A DNA stretch of 64,000 bases from the NCBI GenBank assembly GCA_033852135.1, contig JAWSVB010000010.1, forward strand, positions 1 to 64,000, given 5' to 3'. Below the pieces are notes generated by a model that was not told the origin of the DNA, made no database searches, and worked only from the letters and a program-made list of their open reading frames with translations. This document shows positions 8,454 through 18,200 of this stretch, in pieces. This stretch comes from QZLE01 sp033852135. Lineage in GTDB: Bacteria > Pseudomonadota > Gammaproteobacteria > QZLD01. Numbering within the stretch: position 1 is the stretch's first letter; every line of letters starts with the position of its first letter. The position numbers were made by a program, and so were the translations under genes.

Positions 8454-11042
8454 ATGGAAGAGATATACAACGCGCAACAGATCGAAAACGATACCCAGAA
8501 GTTCTGGGATGAGAATAATTGCTTTAAAGCAGAAGAGGATAGCGATAAAGAGAAGTTTTATTGCCTCTCTATGTTTCCGTATCCAAGTGGCAAGCTCCAT
8601 ATGGGGCACGTCAGAAACTATACTATTGGCGATGTTATTAGTCGTTATCAGCGTATGCAAAATAAAAATGTATTGCAACCAATGGGTTGGGATGCGTTTG
8701 GTCTTCCGGCAGAAAATGCGGCGATTAGTAATAAGGTTCCACCGGCGAAGTGGACCTATTCAAATATTGAATATATGAAAAACCAGCTTAACCGTCTTGG
8801 GTTTGGTTATGATTGGGAGCGTGAATTAGCTACATGTTCACCAGACTATTATCGCTGGGAGCAGTGGTTGTTTACCAGGCTCTATAAAAAAGGTTTAGTT
8901 TACAAGAAAGTAGCAACTGTTAACTGGGATCCAGTAGACCAGACTGTACTTGCGAATGAGCAGGTTATCGATGGGCGTGGATGGCGTTCTGGCGCTGTGG
9001 TTGAGCGTAAAGAGATTCCGCAGTGGTTTTTGAAGATTACTGATTATGCAGAAGAGTTACTGAACGATATCGATAAGCTTGAAGGTTGGCCTGAGCAGGT
9101 TAGAACCATGCAGCGTAATTGGATCGGAAAATCTGAAGGGGTTGAGTTAGAGTTTGAAGTTGAAGGTGCTGAAGACAAACTAGCGGTTTATACCACTAGG
9201 CCAGATACTCTATTTGGTGTTACCTATGTTGCTGTGGCTCCTGAACACCATTTGTCTCAATTAGCAGCTGAAAACTCTTCAGAAATCGCTGATTTTATTA
9301 GTAACTGTAAGAAGAATGCAGTTGCGGAAGCCGAGATGGCTACCATGGAAAAACTTGGTGCTGACACTGGGTTTAAAGCGATTCACCCTTTAACTGGTGA
9401 GCTTGTTCCTGTTTGGATTGGTAATTTCGTACTTATGGAGTATGGCTCTGGTGCTGTTATGTCAGTACCTGCACATGACCAGCGTGATTATGAGTTTGCA
9501 AAAAAATATGGCCTCGAAATTAAAGGGGTTATCTATCCTGCTGACGGTAGTGAGCTGGATATATCTGAGGCAGCCTATGTTGAGAAAGGGGTTTTGGCAA
9601 ACTCTGGTGAGTTTGATGGGTTGGACTTCAAAGGCGCTTTGGATGCAATTGCTGCCAAGCTTGAAGGGATGGGTAAAGGTAATAAAACGGTTAACTACAG
9701 ATTGCGTGATTGGGGTGTTTCTCGTCAGCGTTACTGGGGTGCTCCGATCCCAATGATCTCTTGTGAGAAATGTGGTGATGTTGCTGTTCCTGAAGATCAG
9801 CTTCCGGTTAAGCTTCCTGAAGATGTTGTGCTTGATGGTGCTGGGTCACCAATCAAGAAGATGCCTGAATTTTATGAAACTAAATGTCCAACCTGTGGTG
9901 GCGATGCTATCCGCGAGACAGATACTTTCGATACATTTTTTGAATCATCTTGGTATTACGCGCGTTATGCGAGTCCTGGTTGCTCAACTGCAATGTTAGA
10001 TGAGCGAGCAAAAAAGTGGGCTCCTGTAGATCAATATATCGGTGGTATTGAACACGCGATTCTTCATCTGCTTTACGCACGCTTTTTCCATAAGTTGATG
10101 CGTGATGAAGGGCTATTAGATTCAGATGAGCCATTCGTAAATCTTCTTACTCAAGGTATGGTGGTTTGTGAAACATTTTGCCGTGAGAATTCTGATGGAA
10201 GTAAGATTTGGTATGCTCCTGCTGATGTAGATATTATCAAAGATGACAAGGGTAGAATGGTTAGTGCAACTCTAAAAGAGGATGGGCAACCAGTTGAGAT
10301 TGGGCATATTGAGAAGATGTCTAAATCGAAGAATAACGGCGTAGATCCACAGCATATTATTGATAGATTCGGCGCTGATACTGCTCGTCTATTTATCATG
10401 TTTACCTCTCCACCTTTCCAATCTTTAGAGTGGTCAGATGCTGGGGTTGAAGGTGCTGCAAGATTTTTGAATCGACTTTGGCGTGTTGTATTTGAGCATG
10501 TTTCTGCTGGTGATGTTGCAGCGTTAGACGTAGATGCTCTGAATGATGCACAAAAAGAGCTACGTAGAATGACTCACGAAACCATTAAGAAGGTTTCAGA
10601 TGCGGTTGGTAAGAGACATACTTTCAATACTGCGATTGCTGGAGTTATGGAGCTTATAAACGCTTACTCAAAAGATGGTGATAAATCAGAGCAGGGGCGT
10701 GCAGTGATGCAGGAAGCGCTGGAAAGCGTGGTGCTGATGTTGAACCCAATTGTTCCTCATATCTGTCACAAATTGTGGCAAGAGCTTGGTCATGATAGCA
10801 ATATAATTACTGCTCCTTGGCCTAAGTGTGATGAGTCGGCTTTGGTGCGAGATACTCTGGAACTAGTGGTGCAGGTTAACGGTAAATTGCGTGGAAAAAT
10901 ATCGGTAGCAGCAGATGCTAGCAAAGATGCTATTGAAGCGATCGCTTTGGAAGATGAGAAAGTTATGAGTCATATTGAAGGAAAAACTGTCAGAAAAGTG
11001 ATAGTTGTTCCTGGAAGACTGGTTAATATAGTTGTAGGTTAA
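8454..11042 (+). CDS. leuS: Leucyl-tRNA synthetase
   Basis: Class I aminoacyl-tRNA synthetase that charges tRNA-Leu in the cytoplasm. The 862-residue length matches the bacterial enzyme (about 860). Seen directly are the HIGH-class motif HMGH in YPSGKLHMGHVRNY near residue 45, the CP1 editing domain with a T-rich TTRPDTLFGVTYVA stretch, and the KMSKS motif (IEKMSKSKNNGVDP) near residue 622. The C-terminal anticodon-binding region ends with KTVRKVIVVPGRLVNIVV. A purine-rich GGAAGAAG box precedes the ATG. It heads the leuS-lptE-holA cluster. Its stop codon lies inside an 18-bp tandem repeat. Confidence 0.98.
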   Translation: MEEIYNAQQIENDTQKFWDENNCFKAEEDSDKEKFYCLSMFPYPSGKLHMGHVRNYTIGDVISRYQRMQNKNVLQPMGWDAFGLPAENAAISNKVPPAKWTYSNIEYMKNQLNRLGFGYDWERELATCSPDYYRWEQWLFTRLYKKGLVYKKVATVNWDPVDQTVLANEQVIDGRGWRSGAVVERKEIPQWFLKITDYAEELLNDIDKLEGWPEQVRTMQRNWIGKSEGVELEFEVEGAEDKLAVYTTRPDTLFGVTYVAVAPEHHLSQLAAENSSEIADFISNCKKNAVAEAEMATMEKLGADTGFKAIHPLTGELVPVWIGNFVLMEYGSGAVMSVPAHDQRDYEFAKKYGLEIKGVIYPADGSELDISEAAYVEKGVLANSGEFDGLDFKGALDAIAAKLEGMGKGNKTVNYRLRDWGVSRQRYWGAPIPMISCEKCGDVAVPEDQLPVKLPEDVVLDGAGSPIKKMPEFYETKCPTCGGDAIRETDTFDTFFESSWYYARYASPGCSTAMLDERAKKWAPVDQYIGGIEHAILHLLYARFFHKLMRDEGLLDSDEPFVNLLTQGMVVCETFCRENSDGSKIWYAPADVDIIKDDKGRMVSATLKEDGQPVEIGHIEKMSKSKNNGVDPQHIIDRFGADTARLFIMFTSPPFQSLEWSDAGVEGAARFLNRLWRVVFEHVSAGDVAALDVDALNDAQKELRRMTHETIKKVSDAVGKRHTFNTAIAGVMELINAYSKDGDKSEQGRAVMQEALESVVLMLNPIVPHICHKLWQELGHDSNIITAPWPKCDESALVRDTLELVVQVNGKLRGKISVAADASKDAIEAIALEDEKVMSHIEGKTVRKVIVVPGRLVNIVVG

Positions 11043-11112
11043 AACTGGGTCGTCGGTTAAAACTGGGTCGTTGGTTAAAACTGGGTCGTTGGTTGAAATT
11101 AGGTTGTAGGTT
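11037..11112. repeat. 18-bp tandem repeat spanning the leuS stop codon
   Basis: GGTT recurs at 11037, 11055, 11073, 11091 and 11109, an exact 18-base period. The best copies read GGTTAAAACTGGGTCGTT; the last copy is degenerate. The array includes the final codons and TAA of leuS (11040-11042). Because 18 is a multiple of three, every copy repeats an in-frame TAA, so read-through would meet further stops at once. Confidence 0.85.
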
Positions 11113-11140
11113 AGCTAATTGATTGCATGGTAGTAGATAG

Positions 11141-11728
11141 ATGAATAGTAGAGCATGTACAAGAGTGGTTAGATCGATAGTGTTGGCAGCAGCAGTGGTG
11201 TTAATGCTAACAGCTTGTGGGTGGCGTTTACGCGGCTCCATTCAACTGCCAGAAAACATGCAAAATATTAATCTGATTTTATTGCAGCAGGATTATGAGT
11301 TTGAGCAGCGTTTGCAAAAAGCGCTGCAGTCTGCAGGAGCTAAGCTGGTAAAAGGGCGTGAAACTGCTGATGTTTCAATCACAGTGATTGGTTTGAAAAG
11401 AGATAGAAAATCTATTGCTGTTGATAGCCAGGGGCGCTCAGTTAATAAAGAGATTGCGCATAGCCTAACTTATAACCTGCAAAACAATGTTGGTGATATG
11501 CTCGCAGAGCAGGCTAGAGTTAAAGTTGTACGAATTTATCGTTACGATCCAGATAATGTTTTAGGGATGGAGCGTGAGGAGCAAAAAATAGATTCTGACT
11601 TGTTGGATGAACTTGTAGTCTCATTGGTTAACCGTGTTAAGCAGCTGGTCAAAAATAACGGTTCTCTGGTTAAGAAAAGCTCTGATGAAAAGCTGAGTAA
11701 AGAGCAGGAAAAAGCTAGTGCAAATTAA
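11141..11728 (+). CDS. lptE: LPS-assembly lipoprotein LptE
   Basis: Outer-membrane lipoprotein that plugs LptD and helps place lipopolysaccharide in the outer leaflet. The 195-residue protein has a type II signal peptide with lipobox LTAC at about residues 23-26, followed by the family hallmark GWRLRG. The middle region (LRGSIQLPENMQNINL and later VGDMLAEQARVKVVRIYRYD) fits the LptE fold, and a charged Lys/Ser tail ends the protein. It sits between leuS and holA as in most Gammaproteobacteria, and its last 11 bases overlap the start of holA. Confidence 0.92.
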   Translation: MNSRACTRVVRSIVLAAAVVLMLTACGWRLRGSIQLPENMQNINLILLQQDYEFEQRLQKALQSAGAKLVKGRETADVSITVIGLKRDRKSIAVDSQGRSVNKEIAHSLTYNLQNNVGDMLAEQARVKVVRIYRYDPDNVLGMEREEQKIDSDLLDELVVSLVNRVKQLVKNNGSLVKKSSDEKLSKEQEKASAN

Positions 11729-12728
11729 GTTTGAACAGCTTGGATCTCACCTTAATAAAGGTCTGGCTCCGATCTATTTTATCAGTGGAGATGAACCGCT
11801 GCTGATGCAAGAGGCTACCGATGCAATTCGCAGCGCAGCCAGAAAAGCTGGGTTTGAAGAGCGTGAAATATTCCATGCCGATAATAGCTTTGATTGGAAT
11901 GAGCTGATGCAAGAGGCATGTTCCATGTCTCTATTTTCACAACTTAAGATTTTGGACTTGCGTATCCCATCTGGAAAACCAGGTACCAAAGGAACTAAGG
12001 CGCTTAAAGAATACTGTGAAGAGATTCCGCAAGATAATTTACTTTTGATTCAATGTGGTAAATTAGATGGCGGACAAAAAAAATCAGCCTGGGTTAAGGC
12101 TTTAGATGCTGCAGGAGTTCTGGTCTATTTGTGGCCGATTGAGCGTGCCAGGTTACCTGGGTGGATCGAGAACCGGATGCGCAGCAGAAATATCTCTGCA
12201 CCGCGTGAGGCGATTCAAATAATTGCTGATAGAGTTGAAGGTAATTTGCTTGCCGCCGCTCAGGAGATTGAAAAACTGATTCTCCTTTACGGTGAAGGCA
12301 GTGTCTCTACTGAAGATGTGAATAATAGCGTAGCTGACAGTGCGCGCTTTGATGTGTTTGGTTTGGTTGATGCGGCACTACAAGGAAATATCTCTCGGGT
12401 AGAGCGGATGATGTTTGGGCTGGAGACCGAAGGTGTTGAGCCGATACTTGTACTTTGGGCTCTGGCGCGAGAGATAAGAACTATCGTGCAGGTGGCTGCA
12501 GAGATGCAAAGTGGTAAGCCGATGAATGCTGCTCTTGAAGGCGCTAGAGTTTGGAGTAATCGCAAACAGATAGTTGGCAATGCAGTTAAAAAACATCCGG
12601 CTAAAAGGTGGAGTGAGATCCTGCAAAAATGCAGCGATATTGACCTCACCATTAAAGGTGCAAGCCAGGGTAAACCTTGGCATAAGCTACATGAGCTTGG
12701 TGCGGCAATGGCCGGAATAAATTTATAA
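11718..12728 (+). CDS. holA: DNA polymerase III delta subunit
   Basis: Clamp-loader subunit that opens the beta clamp. The 336-residue length matches HolA. The N-terminal part has LAPIYFISGDEPLLMQEATD, the standard delta opening (family reads Y.l.GdE.lL..e), and the C-terminal part contains WALAREIRTI and the closing KPWHKLHELGAAMAGI. The GTG start lies 11 bases inside the end of lptE, so translation is probably coupled. Confidence 0.95.
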   Translation: MQIKFEQLGSHLNKGLAPIYFISGDEPLLMQEATDAIRSAARKAGFEEREIFHADNSFDWNELMQEACSMSLFSQLKILDLRIPSGKPGTKGTKALKEYCEEIPQDNLLLIQCGKLDGGQKKSAWVKALDAAGVLVYLWPIERARLPGWIENRMRSRNISAPREAIQIIADRVEGNLLAAAQEIEKLILLYGEGSVSTEDVNNSVADSARFDVFGLVDAALQGNISRVERMMFGLETEGVEPILVLWALAREIRTIVQVAAEMQSGKPMNAALEGARVWSNRKQIVGNAVKKHPAKRWSEILQKCSDIDLTIKGASQGKPWHKLHELGAAMAGINL

Positions 12729-12779
12729 GTAATGAGTATTAATAAGCTTATAAAAAAATTGGTTAAGGAAACGAAGAAG

Positions 12780-14039
12780 ATGCAAGAGATTAAAGATTAT
12801 ATGCAAAGTGTTGGTGAGAATGCTCGCACTGCTGCACGTGAGATAGCTAAGGCGGATACTGGAAAAAAGAATAAGGCATTAGAATATATTGCTGATGCAA
12901 TTGATGCTGCTAAAGATAGCCTTGGAGTTGAGAATCAGAAAGATATGCAGGCTGGTGTTGAAAAAGGTTTGGATGCAGCACTTTTGGATAGACTTGAGCT
13001 GACCCCAGATCGCATCGATGCGATGAGTGAAGGTTTGCGTCAAATGATAGCACTGCCAGATCCAATTGGTGAAATCAGCGACATGAACTATCGCCCATCT
13101 GGAATCCAGGTTGGCAAGATGAGAGTTCCTCTAGGTGTGATTGGTATCATCTATGAATCAAGACCAAATGTAACTGCAGATGCTGCAGGTCTTTGTTTGA
13201 AAGCTGGTAATGCTGCGATTCTGCGTGGCGGGTCGGAGGCGATTCATTCTAATAAAGCGATTGCTGCATGTATTAAGCTTGGTCTAGCAAAAGCGGGTTT
13301 GCCTGCTGATGTGGTACAGGTGATTGAAACTACAGATAGAGCTGCTGTGGGTGAGCTTATCACTATGAAAGATTATGTTGACGTAATCGTTCCTCGTGGT
13401 GGTAAGGGGCTTATCGAAAGGGTTACCAATGAGGCTCGTGTTCCTGTAATTAAGCACCTTGACGGTGTATGCCATGTATTTATCGATGCTAAGGCAGATA
13501 TAAAAAAGGCTGTTGACGTCGCATTCAATGCTAAGACTCAACGTTATGGAACCTGTAATACTTTAGAAACACTTCTTGTGCACGAAGCAATTGCAGGGCA
13601 GGTTATGCCTCAATTGGTTTCAATGTATCAAGAGAAAGGTGTAGAGCTGCGTGTATGTGAAAAATCAGCTGCTTATGTTGATAACGGTGTGCCTGCAACT
13701 GAGGATGATTGGTATGAGGAATACTTAGCTCCAGTGCTTGCGGTGAAGATCGTTGCGAACATTGATGAAGCGATAGATCATATTGAAAAATATAGTTCGC
13801 GTCATACAGAAGCGATTATCACTGAAGATTTCAGCAATGCGCAAAAGTTTATGCGTGAGGTTGATTCCAGCTCAGTGATGGTGAATGCTTCAACTCGCTT
13901 TGCGGATGGCTTTGAATATGGTTTCGGTGCAGAGATTGGTATTAGTACCGATAAAATCCACGCACGTGGCCCAGTTGGTCTTGAGGGTCTGACTACACAG
14001 AAATTTATTGTAATTGGCGACGGACATATCCGCGGTTAA
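12780..14039 (+). CDS. proA: Gamma-glutamyl phosphate reductase
   Basis: NADPH-dependent reduction of gamma-glutamyl phosphate to glutamate semialdehyde, the second step of proline synthesis. The protein of 419 residues matches ProA. The catalytic Cys lies in QRYGTCNTLETLLVHE, and the cofactor-binding region includes GVIGIIYESRPNVTADAAGL. An in-frame ATG occurs 48 bases earlier (12732), only three bases after holA, but the 12780 start is preferred because AAGGAA lies just upstream and the protein then aligns with family starts. A strong intrinsic terminator follows immediately. proB is not in this window. Confidence 0.95.
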   Translation: MQEIKDYMQSVGENARTAAREIAKADTGKKNKALEYIADAIDAAKDSLGVENQKDMQAGVEKGLDAALLDRLELTPDRIDAMSEGLRQMIALPDPIGEISDMNYRPSGIQVGKMRVPLGVIGIIYESRPNVTADAAGLCLKAGNAAILRGGSEAIHSNKAIAACIKLGLAKAGLPADVVQVIETTDRAAVGELITMKDYVDVIVPRGGKGLIERVTNEARVPVIKHLDGVCHVFIDAKADIKKAVDVAFNAKTQRYGTCNTLETLLVHEAIAGQVMPQLVSMYQEKGVELRVCEKSAAYVDNGVPATEDDWYEEYLAPVLAVKIVANIDEAIDHIEKYSSRHTEAIITEDFSNAQKFMREVDSSSVMVNASTRFADGFEYGFGAEIGISTDKIHARGPVGLEGLTTQKFIVIGDGHIRG

Positions 14040-14058
14040 TTATTGATAGAAAAAAACT

Positions 14059-14090
14059 ATACCGGGTACGATGCTTGCCCGGTATTTTTT
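14059..14090 (+). terminator. Intrinsic terminator after proA
   Basis: TACCGGG (14060-14066) pairs with CCCGGTA (14078-14084), followed by six T (14085-14090). It lies 20 bases after the proA stop. The apparent ATG at 14071, in frame with rsfS, falls in the loop, which argues against it as the rsfS start. Confidence 0.85.
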
Positions 14091-14139
14091 AAGTAAATTG
14101 AAAGCATCATTTTTTGAAAATTGGTTGAGTAAAGATTTA

Positions 14140-14478
14140 ATGCAGATAGAACAGCTACAAACGTTAATTAATGGTGCCCTTGAGGATCTGAAGGCAAAAG
14201 ATGTAACTGTAGTCGATGTTAAGGGTAAAACCTCGATGACAGATATGATGATGATCGCAACAGGAACATCTAGCAGGCACGTTAAATCGATTGCCGAAAA
14301 TGTAGCGATAGAGGCGAAGAAGCAAGGTGTGCAGCCACTAGGTGTTGAGGGTGGTGATGCAACTGCTGAGTGGGTTTTGGTTGACCTTGGTGATATCGTT
14401 GTACATGTGATGCTGGAAAAAGTTAGAGATTTTTATCAGCTAGAGAAACTTTGGACAATCACCGAGGAAGAGGAATAA
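14140..14478 (+). CDS. rsfS: Ribosomal silencing factor
   Basis: Binds uL14 on the large subunit and blocks subunit joining when nutrients fall. The 112-residue protein has the family core VDVKGKTSMTDMMMIATG and SSRHVKSIAENV, then GDATAEWVLVDLGDIVVHVM near the C-terminus. The start at 14140 gives the usual RsfS length (about 105-120); an upstream in-frame ATG at 14071 lies in the loop of the proA terminator and is rejected. It is followed by rlmH as in most bacteria, but the usual upstream neighbour nadD is absent. Confidence 0.94.
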   Translation: MQIEQLQTLINGALEDLKAKDVTVVDVKGKTSMTDMMMIATGTSSRHVKSIAENVAIEAKKQGVQPLGVEGGDATAEWVLVDLGDIVVHVMLEKVRDFYQLEKLWTITEEEE

Positions 14479-14514
14479 TCTTCTTCTTTTTTGTGGTTTA
14501 AACAAGAATAAATT

Positions 14515-14985
14515 ATGAAAATCCATTTCATAACCATCGGCACCAAAATGCCCAGCTGGGTTGAACAAGGGTATAAGGAATATGCCCAACGTTTGACTGG
14601 TGAGTGTCAGCTGAAGGCGGTTGAGATCCAGATGGAAAAGCGGGGTAAAAACCCGGATATAAATCGCCTCAAACAAAAAGAGGGCGAAAAGATTCTGGCG
14701 GCGATCCCTAAGGGCGCATTAGTGGTTGCCTTAGAAGTCACTGGCAAACATTGGACTACCGAAGAGCTAGCGACCAATCTTGAATCATGGATGCATGGCG
14801 GTCGTGATGTTGCTCTTATCGTTGGTGGTCCAGATGGGTTATCACAAGAGTGTTTACAACGCGCTGATGTAAAGTGGTCCCTATCTAAACTTACCTTTCC
14901 CCACCCACTGGTTCGCGTGGTGGTTGCCGAGCAAATTTACCGTGCCTATACGGTAACCAAGAATCACCCGTATCACCGAAGCTAA
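14515..14985 (+). CDS. rlmH: 23S rRNA (pseudouridine-1915 N3)-methyltransferase
   Basis: SPOUT-class methyltransferase acting on helix 69 of 23S rRNA in assembled ribosomes. The 156 residues match the family length of 155. The SPOUT knot is visible in VALIVGGPDGLSQECLQRAD and in SLSKLTFPHPLVRVVVAEQIYRAY (shown here only as the segment at about residues 121-144), and the end NHPYHRS is the family's invariant C-terminus. It lies 36 bases after rsfS. Confidence 0.96.
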   Translation: MKIHFITIGTKMPSWVEQGYKEYAQRLTGECQLKAVEIQMEKRGKNPDINRLKQKEGEKILAAIPKGALVVALEVTGKHWTTEELATNLESWMHGGRDVALIVGGPDGLSQECLQRADVKWSLSKLTFPHPLVRVVVAEQIYRAYTVTKNHPYHRS

Positions 14986-15085
14986 TCTACTCCTGGTTTT
15001 TATTTTATAGAGTGCAAATATCTGTTTTTGCCATTTTTTGGTTTTAAGATATCTTTGTTTTTCATGGTGTTAAGTGCTTGTCAAG

Positions 15086-15107
15086 ATTCTCTACGCGCGT
15101 AGAGAAT
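15086..15107. promoter_or_regulatory. Perfect 22-bp palindrome
   Basis: The half-site ATTCTCTACGC is followed without a gap by its exact reverse complement GCGTAGAGAAT. It lies in the 257-base gap between the convergent ends of rlmH and the double-esterase gene, about 65 bases from the bidirectional terminator. A gapless palindrome folds poorly as RNA, so a dimeric protein-binding site is as likely as a hairpin. Purpose unknown. Confidence 0.6.
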
Positions 15108-15167
15108 TCAAATCAATTCTAATGTTGATCTTTAATCTGGTTATGTACTGTAAAAAACTCATGGTAT

Positions 15168-15198
15168 AAAAAAACCCCGGGGGAATCCGGGGTTTTTT
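15168..15198. terminator. Bidirectional intrinsic terminator between rlmH and the double-esterase gene
   Basis: CCCCGG (15175-15180) pairs with CCGGGG (15187-15192) around GGGAAT; seven A precede the stem and six T follow it. It can end rlmH transcripts on the plus strand and the esterase transcript on the minus strand. Confidence 0.88.
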
Positions 15199-15242
15199 GT
15201 TATGGGAGTTTAATCACTCCATTATCTTATTTTAGACTTAGT

Positions 15243-18200
15243 CTAAGGGCAGCTTCCAGACTCAAAGTAATCTTCAGCTGTTTCAGCTAGTGTTACCATG
15301 TTGAATGTATTCCAGTAACCCAAGTTCTCATCAGAGCCTAGAGCACATGCATACATGTTCATTGAGCCACACTTATATGCTCTTCCTGCAACTTCATGCG
15401 CATATGTACTTGCATTGGTTGATGTGCAAGTCCAAGACGGAGCATTATCAGTGGTATCTTGTTTTGACGCTTTAGCTGATACATTGTTGCTGGTGTCATA
15501 AGCTAGTACTTCCATGGTATAGGTTGTACTTGGTGTTAGACCAACGAATGTATAAGTAGAGTCAGTAACTGTCGCTGTTAATGTGCCATCAAGGTACACT
15601 TTGTAGCCAGCTAGGTCTTGCTCACTATTATCTGCCCAGTCCAGTGTTAGTGAAGTAGCTGCAGTAGTTACAGTTAGAGTAGTTGGAGTTGCAGGTGCTG
15701 TTGTATCACCAGCGCCGGCAGGAACATCATCTACCCATGTGCCATCTTCCAGCTCATACAATGTAATTGATGCAATGTAACCATGCTCAGTTCCACAAGC
15801 CAGATACTCAGTTGTATCAAGTCTTCCAGCGTTGTAGTGCGTGGTGCATGTTCCATCTGCTGAGGTTGGAGTGTAGTCACCGTTTGGAGTGCCGTCACAT
15901 ACATCACCTATGCCGTCAACATCTGCATCAGCTTGGTTAGCATTAGCATTATTAGGACAGTTATCAGAAGCATCTACAACTCCATCGCTATCTGCGTCAG
16001 CACCTGCTGGTTCTGAGTCACATACATCACCAATACCATCTGCATCTGCATCTGCTTGATTAGTGTTTGCGTCAGTAGGGCAGTTATCAACACTATCTAA
16101 GATACCGTCCTCATCTGCGTCATCACCAGCATCACCAGTTGTGGTTCCGTCAGGAGTTGGGTCACATACATCACCAATTCCATCAGAGTCAGTGTCTGCT
16201 TGGTTAGAGTTAGCATCATTAGGGCAGTTGTCAGTACCATCCTCTTCACCGTCACCATCGGTATCTACAGTAGTTGCTGTAAAGTCAGCACGACGGTTGT
16301 TAGCGAACAGCCACGCAGTCAGAACTGCAGGATAGTCAACGCTGTTGTGGTTAGTGTATCCACCACCTGAGCTGTCACTACCTGCTGGCCATGAGTGGTC
16401 CATACCACTTACCATGATCTTCTGTACACGTTCACCAGTAGCGTCACTCCAAGTAGTTTCTGTTCCGCCACCAGTGATGGAGTTGGTACCAGTGTCTTTA
16501 CTTGCACCGTAGATCAAGGCCATTGCTTCAGCATCAACACCTGCAAAGTCAGGGTCAACCATGGTATCAGAAGTTCCGTGAATCACAGAGGTCAGCTGAG
16601 TAGCGAAGTCTGTATCATGAGTAGTGAAGCCTTCGCATACGCTTTTGGTAGAGCTAGCAGTTACATTGTATGGAACTGTTCCAATGTCACCAGAGCTTGT
16701 ACCAACAGATGGACCTGCATTGATACCTATACCAGCAAATATGTCAGGACGTACACAACCCATCACAAATGTTTCGCCACCACCAGAAGATAGACCTGAG
16801 ATATAAACCTGATCTGGGTCAATATCTAGGCTGGTGTCAGCCAGCAGTGCTTCAACCATATCAATCAGGTTGTCGTCATGACGGCTAGGGCTAGAAGAGC
16901 TGTGACCGCTATCGTAGTAGTCCCAGCATCCAAAGATAACACCACCATTAGGTGCATCAGGAGCTGCGATCACCATGCCGTACTCATCTGCTTCATCTTC
17001 CCAGCTCCAGTTGTCACGTACAACTTCGTTTGCCTGGGCACAACCGTGCAGAGCAACCATTAGAGCGCGTTTGCCGTTAGCTGTAACAGAGTTTGGAGCG
17101 TAAACGTGTACTTGCATACCAGCCAAGCTTGAATCGGTAGCCCAGCTTCCAGGGGTTGATGGCACAGTTGAACTTCCGCCGCCACTGCTTGAGTCGCCAC
17201 CGCCTACAGGAGGTGCAGAAGGAGTGCTGCCGTTTGGATCTTCATCCTGCCAGCTTCCATCTTGAAGCTCATATAAAGTAACGTCATCAGTATAGCCATG
17301 TGCAGAACCACAAGCTGTATATTCTGAGTTATCCAGACGATCTGCTAGATAGTGCTCAGTACATGTGCCTGTTTCGGTATCAGGGATATACTCAAGAGCA
17401 GTAGTAGTGAAGGTTACTGAATTAGAAGCGCCGGACTCATTACCGCAAACATCAACTGCTACAGCGTAAACTGTATAGCTTGTTTGTGGGGCTAAGCCAG
17501 ATACAGCTATGTTAGTAGTTCCAAGTACACCACTTAGAGCTTCACCATTAGAGTTGTAGATTTGATAACCTTTAAGGTCGGTTTCAGTGTTTGCGTTAAT
17601 GCTAAGTAGAGCATATTTGTCATGTGGGGTTTCTGAAGTTAAACCAGTTGGTGTTGCAGGAGCTGTATTATCAGTTTCACATGCTGCTGGAATACCGCTA
17701 AAGGTTTTATCTGCAAAGAAAGCCCAGATGTTTTGACTATAGCTTGGTCCAGTTGCGTAAGCCCAGCCATCGCTGTCGCCATCATCGCCGCCCCAGTAGT
17801 GACCTGCACCCATGCTTCCGCTTTGAGTTCCTGCAGTTGGACCATTGTAGAACATGGTTTGTACTAGGAGGTTGCCATCGTTATCGTTGTAGTTTTTCAA
17901 AGTACAACTGATGCCTTCAGCTGTACAGTCTTGAGTAGAATCAACTGCTGTATCAGCACCAAATGCAGTTAGGTGAGAGTCACGAATTAAGTTACCCGCG
18001 GTGATTCTTACCACTTCATCATTGCTTGATTGCACAACCATAATTGGAATTGCGCGTGTATCGTCTAACTCAGTTTCAATTTTGTTAACATGGAAGCTTA
18101 CGCTTTCAAATAGTTCAGAAGTTACTGAAGATGAGCCATCACCATATGCAAGTCCAGCTGTTGGAGCAGCTGCAGCCCAGTATTCGTTGTATGCAATAGC

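Noticed and set aside
11023..11241. Minus-strand open frame encoding repeated NQRPSF-like peptide
   Set aside because: It is generated by the 18-bp tandem repeat at the leuS stop codon and lies opposite leuS and lptE; no ribosome-binding site or conservation is evident.
14071..14139. Earlier ATG start for rsfS
   Set aside because: The ATG lies in the loop of the proA terminator and would add 23 residues not seen in the family; the ATG at 14140 gives the normal length.
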